The position numbers and the translations under genes are program-made. From Planctomycetaceae bacterium (GTDB lineage Bacteria; Planctomycetota; Planctomycetia; Planctomycetales; Planctomycetaceae), in the NCBI GenBank assembly GCA_024742875.1, contig JANSXP010000007.1, positions 141,809-205,808 of the forward strand: a stretch of 64,000 nucleotides of DNA. Reading direction: 5' to 3'. Under the pieces are notes generated by a model that saw nothing but the letters and a program-made list of their open reading frames with translations, had not been told where the DNA came from and made no database searches. Every line of letters begins with the position of its first letter. The stretch's first letter is position 1. Shown piece after piece: positions 62,334 through 64,000 of the stretch.

Positions 62334-63449
62334 ATGAAGATATTCACCAGCTCCCACCTGATTGCCGACTCGTGGATCCTGCGCGAGCGAGCTATCGATA
62401 AAGATCCTGCCGTCTTTTCCATCGACCGCGGCACCACGATTGTGGGCCGCCATCGGGATGCCCAGGTGGTCGTGCAGCACGAGACGGTTTCCAGTCGCCA
62501 CGCTCGTTTTTCGATCGTGGACGGCCAGCTGGCGGTCACGGATCTGGCGAGCACCAACGGCACTTGGGTGAATGGACATCGCCTCCAGGCCACACAAAGA
62601 CTGCAGCCGGGCGACACCATTCAGTTTGGAAAAGTGGTGTTCGATCTGCACAGCGATGTCACACCGGAAACGGGAACCAACCTCACGGTCGTGGACGAGG
62701 TGTTTTCGCTGGCGGTGGCTGAGAAAGCCCGCCGGGCGGTGCCACAACTGAAGTCGTCCGATCATCTGCAGGCGTGGTTCCAGCCCATTGTGAGGATGAA
62801 GGACGAGCAGATCGTCGCCTACGAGGTACTCGCGCGAGGGGCGATGAGCAACCTGAATTCCGCCGGTCAGATTTTCGAAGCGGCCGAAAGTCAGGGCATG
62901 GCGGCAGAGATCAGCGAACGCATTCGATATCTGGGTGCTAACATCGCCGCCGGGATGGGGACCGATCACGCGTTCTTTCTGAACACACACCCCCACGAAT
63001 TTGCTGAAGACCGACTGCTGAATTCGCTGGCTGATCTGCGCAGCACGTTTCCCGCCCTGCCGCTGGTGATTGAGATTCATGAGAAGGCGGTGGCCGATCA
63101 GTCTCAGCTGAAAGAACTGGTTCAGGGCATCCGGCAACTGGACTGTCAATTTGCGTACGACGACTTTGGCGTTGGCAGCTCGCGGATTCTGGAGATCCTC
63201 GAGTTCCCGCCGGACTTTGTGAAGTTCGACATTGAGTTCGTTCGCCGTGTGAGCAACTGTGACATTTCCACGGACAAAGCCGTCTCACTGGTTGAAGTGC
63301 TCAGGAAGCTCAACGTCCGTCTGCTCGCCGAAGGTGTGGAAACGCGGCTGCAGCATGAACGCTGTGCGGAACTGGGAATCGAGCTGGGTCAGGGGTATCT
63401 GTATGGCCGCCCGAAGTCTGCTGAAGACACCTTTCGGGCGCCTCAATAG
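62334..63449 (+). CDS. FHA-EAL fusion protein
   Basis: A 371-residue soluble protein. Residues 25-105 form a forkhead-associated domain: TIVGRHRDAQVVVQHETVSSRHARFSIVDGQLAVTDLASTNGTWVNG, with the phosphothreonine-binding Arg, Ser, Arg-His and Asn. Residues 135-365 form an EAL domain: AWFQPIVRMKDEQIVAYEVLARG, FFLNTHP, LVIEIHE, AYDDFGVGSSR, FVKFDIEFVR, LAEGVET and LGQGYLYGRP. E, N, E, D-D, K, E and Q positions for c-di-GMP hydrolysis all appear present, with the eponymous motif as EVL. This suggests c-di-GMP phosphodiesterase or sensing activity gated by phosphothreonine binding. Confidence 0.9.
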   Translation: MKIFTSSHLIADSWILRERAIDKDPAVFSIDRGTTIVGRHRDAQVVVQHETVSSRHARFSIVDGQLAVTDLASTNGTWVNGHRLQATQRLQPGDTIQFGKVVFDLHSDVTPETGTNLTVVDEVFSLAVAEKARRAVPQLKSSDHLQAWFQPIVRMKDEQIVAYEVLARGAMSNLNSAGQIFEAAESQGMAAEISERIRYLGANIAAGMGTDHAFFLNTHPHEFAEDRLLNSLADLRSTFPALPLVIEIHEKAVADQSQLKELVQGIRQLDCQFAYDDFGVGSSRILEILEFPPDFVKFDIEFVRRVSNCDISTDKAVSLVEVLRKLNVRLLAEGVETRLQHERCAELGIELGQGYLYGRPKSAEDTFRAPQ

Positions 63450-63717
63450 TCTGGGCACTGGACTTCGAACGTTTGGCACGCTGTCTGGAGCAGGATGCTG
63501 AACAATCGCTCAGACCCGTATTCACCGTGCAATGGGCTTGAGATTCGTGGAGAATCGGCCGATGATGTGATGTTGGCCCATGCTCACGCCTCGCGTTTGT
63601 AAGCGGCCAACTCCCTGCGTTCCTGCTCAACCTTCCCGCCCACCCGCCCACCCGCCCACCCGCCATCTGACCACCATAGCAGCGCTACTTGCTCCCGCTT
63701 ATTCAGGAGTCCCGCCC
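63450..63717. other. Intergenic with C-rich tandem tract
   Basis: No gene. The tract 63635-63661 holds seven CCC runs spaced by single bases (8-bp unit cccgccca), about 57 bases upstream of the next ATG (see finding). Confidence 0.6.
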
Positions 63718-64000
63718 ATGGCCACTGCCGTTCGTCGTCGCTACGTCCTCCGATCTGTCGCTGGTTCTCTGGCTTTGCCGGCCGTTACCTCGCTCTCGCC
63801 AGCAGCCGTGGGAGAAGATGCGGCCGTGCTGATGACCAGCGGAGCCGGCGTGGGAGCGCGAAGGTTTGTCGCCGTCGGCAATCTGCTTGGTTTCCAGCTG
63901 AAGCAGTTCTTTCCCGAAACAGCCGGCCGGGACTATGAAGCCGCCACGCTGCTGAAACCGCTGGCGGAAAATCGGCACAACATCAACGTGTACCGAGGAC
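63718..64000 (+). CDS. DUF1552 family protein (3' end outside window)
   Basis: 94 residues to the right edge; ATG 63718 with AGGAG upstream. The leader contains RRRYVLRSVAGSLALPAVTSL (twin-Arg-like) and the mature part has RRFVAVGNLLGFQLKQFFPETAGRDYEAATLLKPL, matching the start of DUF1552 proteins. It is a second family member in the window. A DUF1592-type partner is expected next to it and may lie outside the window. Confidence 0.85.
   Translation, partial: MATAVRRRYVLRSVAGSLALPAVTSLSPAAVGEDAAVLMTSGAGVGARRFVAVGNLLGFQLKQFFPETAGRDYEAATLLKPLAENRHNINVYRG

Noticed and set aside
61967..62401. A 144-residue plus-strand frame before the FHA-EAL gene
   Set aside because: It overlaps the FHA-EAL start in a different frame and shows no conserved domain or ribosome site.

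Overview
The window is high-GC bacterial chromosomal DNA that almost certainly comes from a member of the Planctomycetes (PVC superphylum). The evidence is the gene content. It includes DUF1549/DUF1553 and DUF1501 proteins, a DUF1592-type protein followed by a DUF1552 protein (plus a second DUF1552 gene at the right edge), and a DUF1559 pseudopilin-like protein. It also has an ECF sigma factor paired with a Ser/Thr kinase, an ECF sigma factor paired with an anti-sigma-like surface protein, ThuA, GYF_2 and DUF4328 proteins, and an Lpg1974-type porin. About 45 protein genes, one tRNA and several intrinsic terminators can be supported. No phage, complete insertion sequence, rRNA or CRISPR array is visible.

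Layout. 1-3435: partial PhoH-type ATPase, PhzF-like enzyme, CDGSH iron-sulfur protein and a protein built of three tandem ~75-residue repeats. 3836-9864 (minus strand): a membrane protein, then a tight run of lipoprotein, GalT-like transferase, metallophosphoesterase and UvrA-family ATPase. 10570-14514: secreted ThuA-domain protein, penicillin-acylase-family hydrolase and an ECF sigma factor. 15941-16013: tRNA-Lys(CUU). 16058-19813: an accessory island of lower GC with a Hint-domain polymorphic toxin, its coupled immunity gene, and an upstream second pair (5'-truncated toxin fragment plus a related immunity gene). 19997-25222: three hypothetical envelope genes, including a TonB-like/VWA protein. 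25725-28985: two outer-membrane porin-type proteins. 29085-34883: thermonuclease, SGNH hydrolase, EEP-family phosphoesterase, an ASPIC/UnbV-repeat protein and a leucine-rich-repeat protein. 34988-41393: DUF1559 protein and lipoprotein, two tandem HTTM (vitamin-K carboxylase-like) membrane proteins and a GYF_2 protein. 41599-49016: a purple-acid-phosphatase-like enzyme, then a minus-strand block of ECF sigma, anti-sigma-like DUF1549/DUF1553, DUF1501 and a second DUF1549/DUF1553 gene. 49408-55351: beta-CASP ribonuclease, then a translationally coupled NatA / NatB-CPBP / PQQ-propeller operon. 55906-64000: DUF1592 and DUF1552 genes, ECF sigma + kinase, an FHA-EAL fusion, and the start of a second DUF1552 gene.

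Functionally, the window is dominated by envelope and secreted proteins and by their regulators (three ECF sigma factors, a kinase, a c-di-GMP-type EAL protein). The most interesting stretch is the toxin-immunity island, whose toxin domain I could not assign to a known family. Other notable items are the three-repeat protein, the tandem HTTM pair, the anti-sigma/DUF1549 fusion and the FHA-EAL fusion. All identifications rest on reading motifs by eye; no database search was run.
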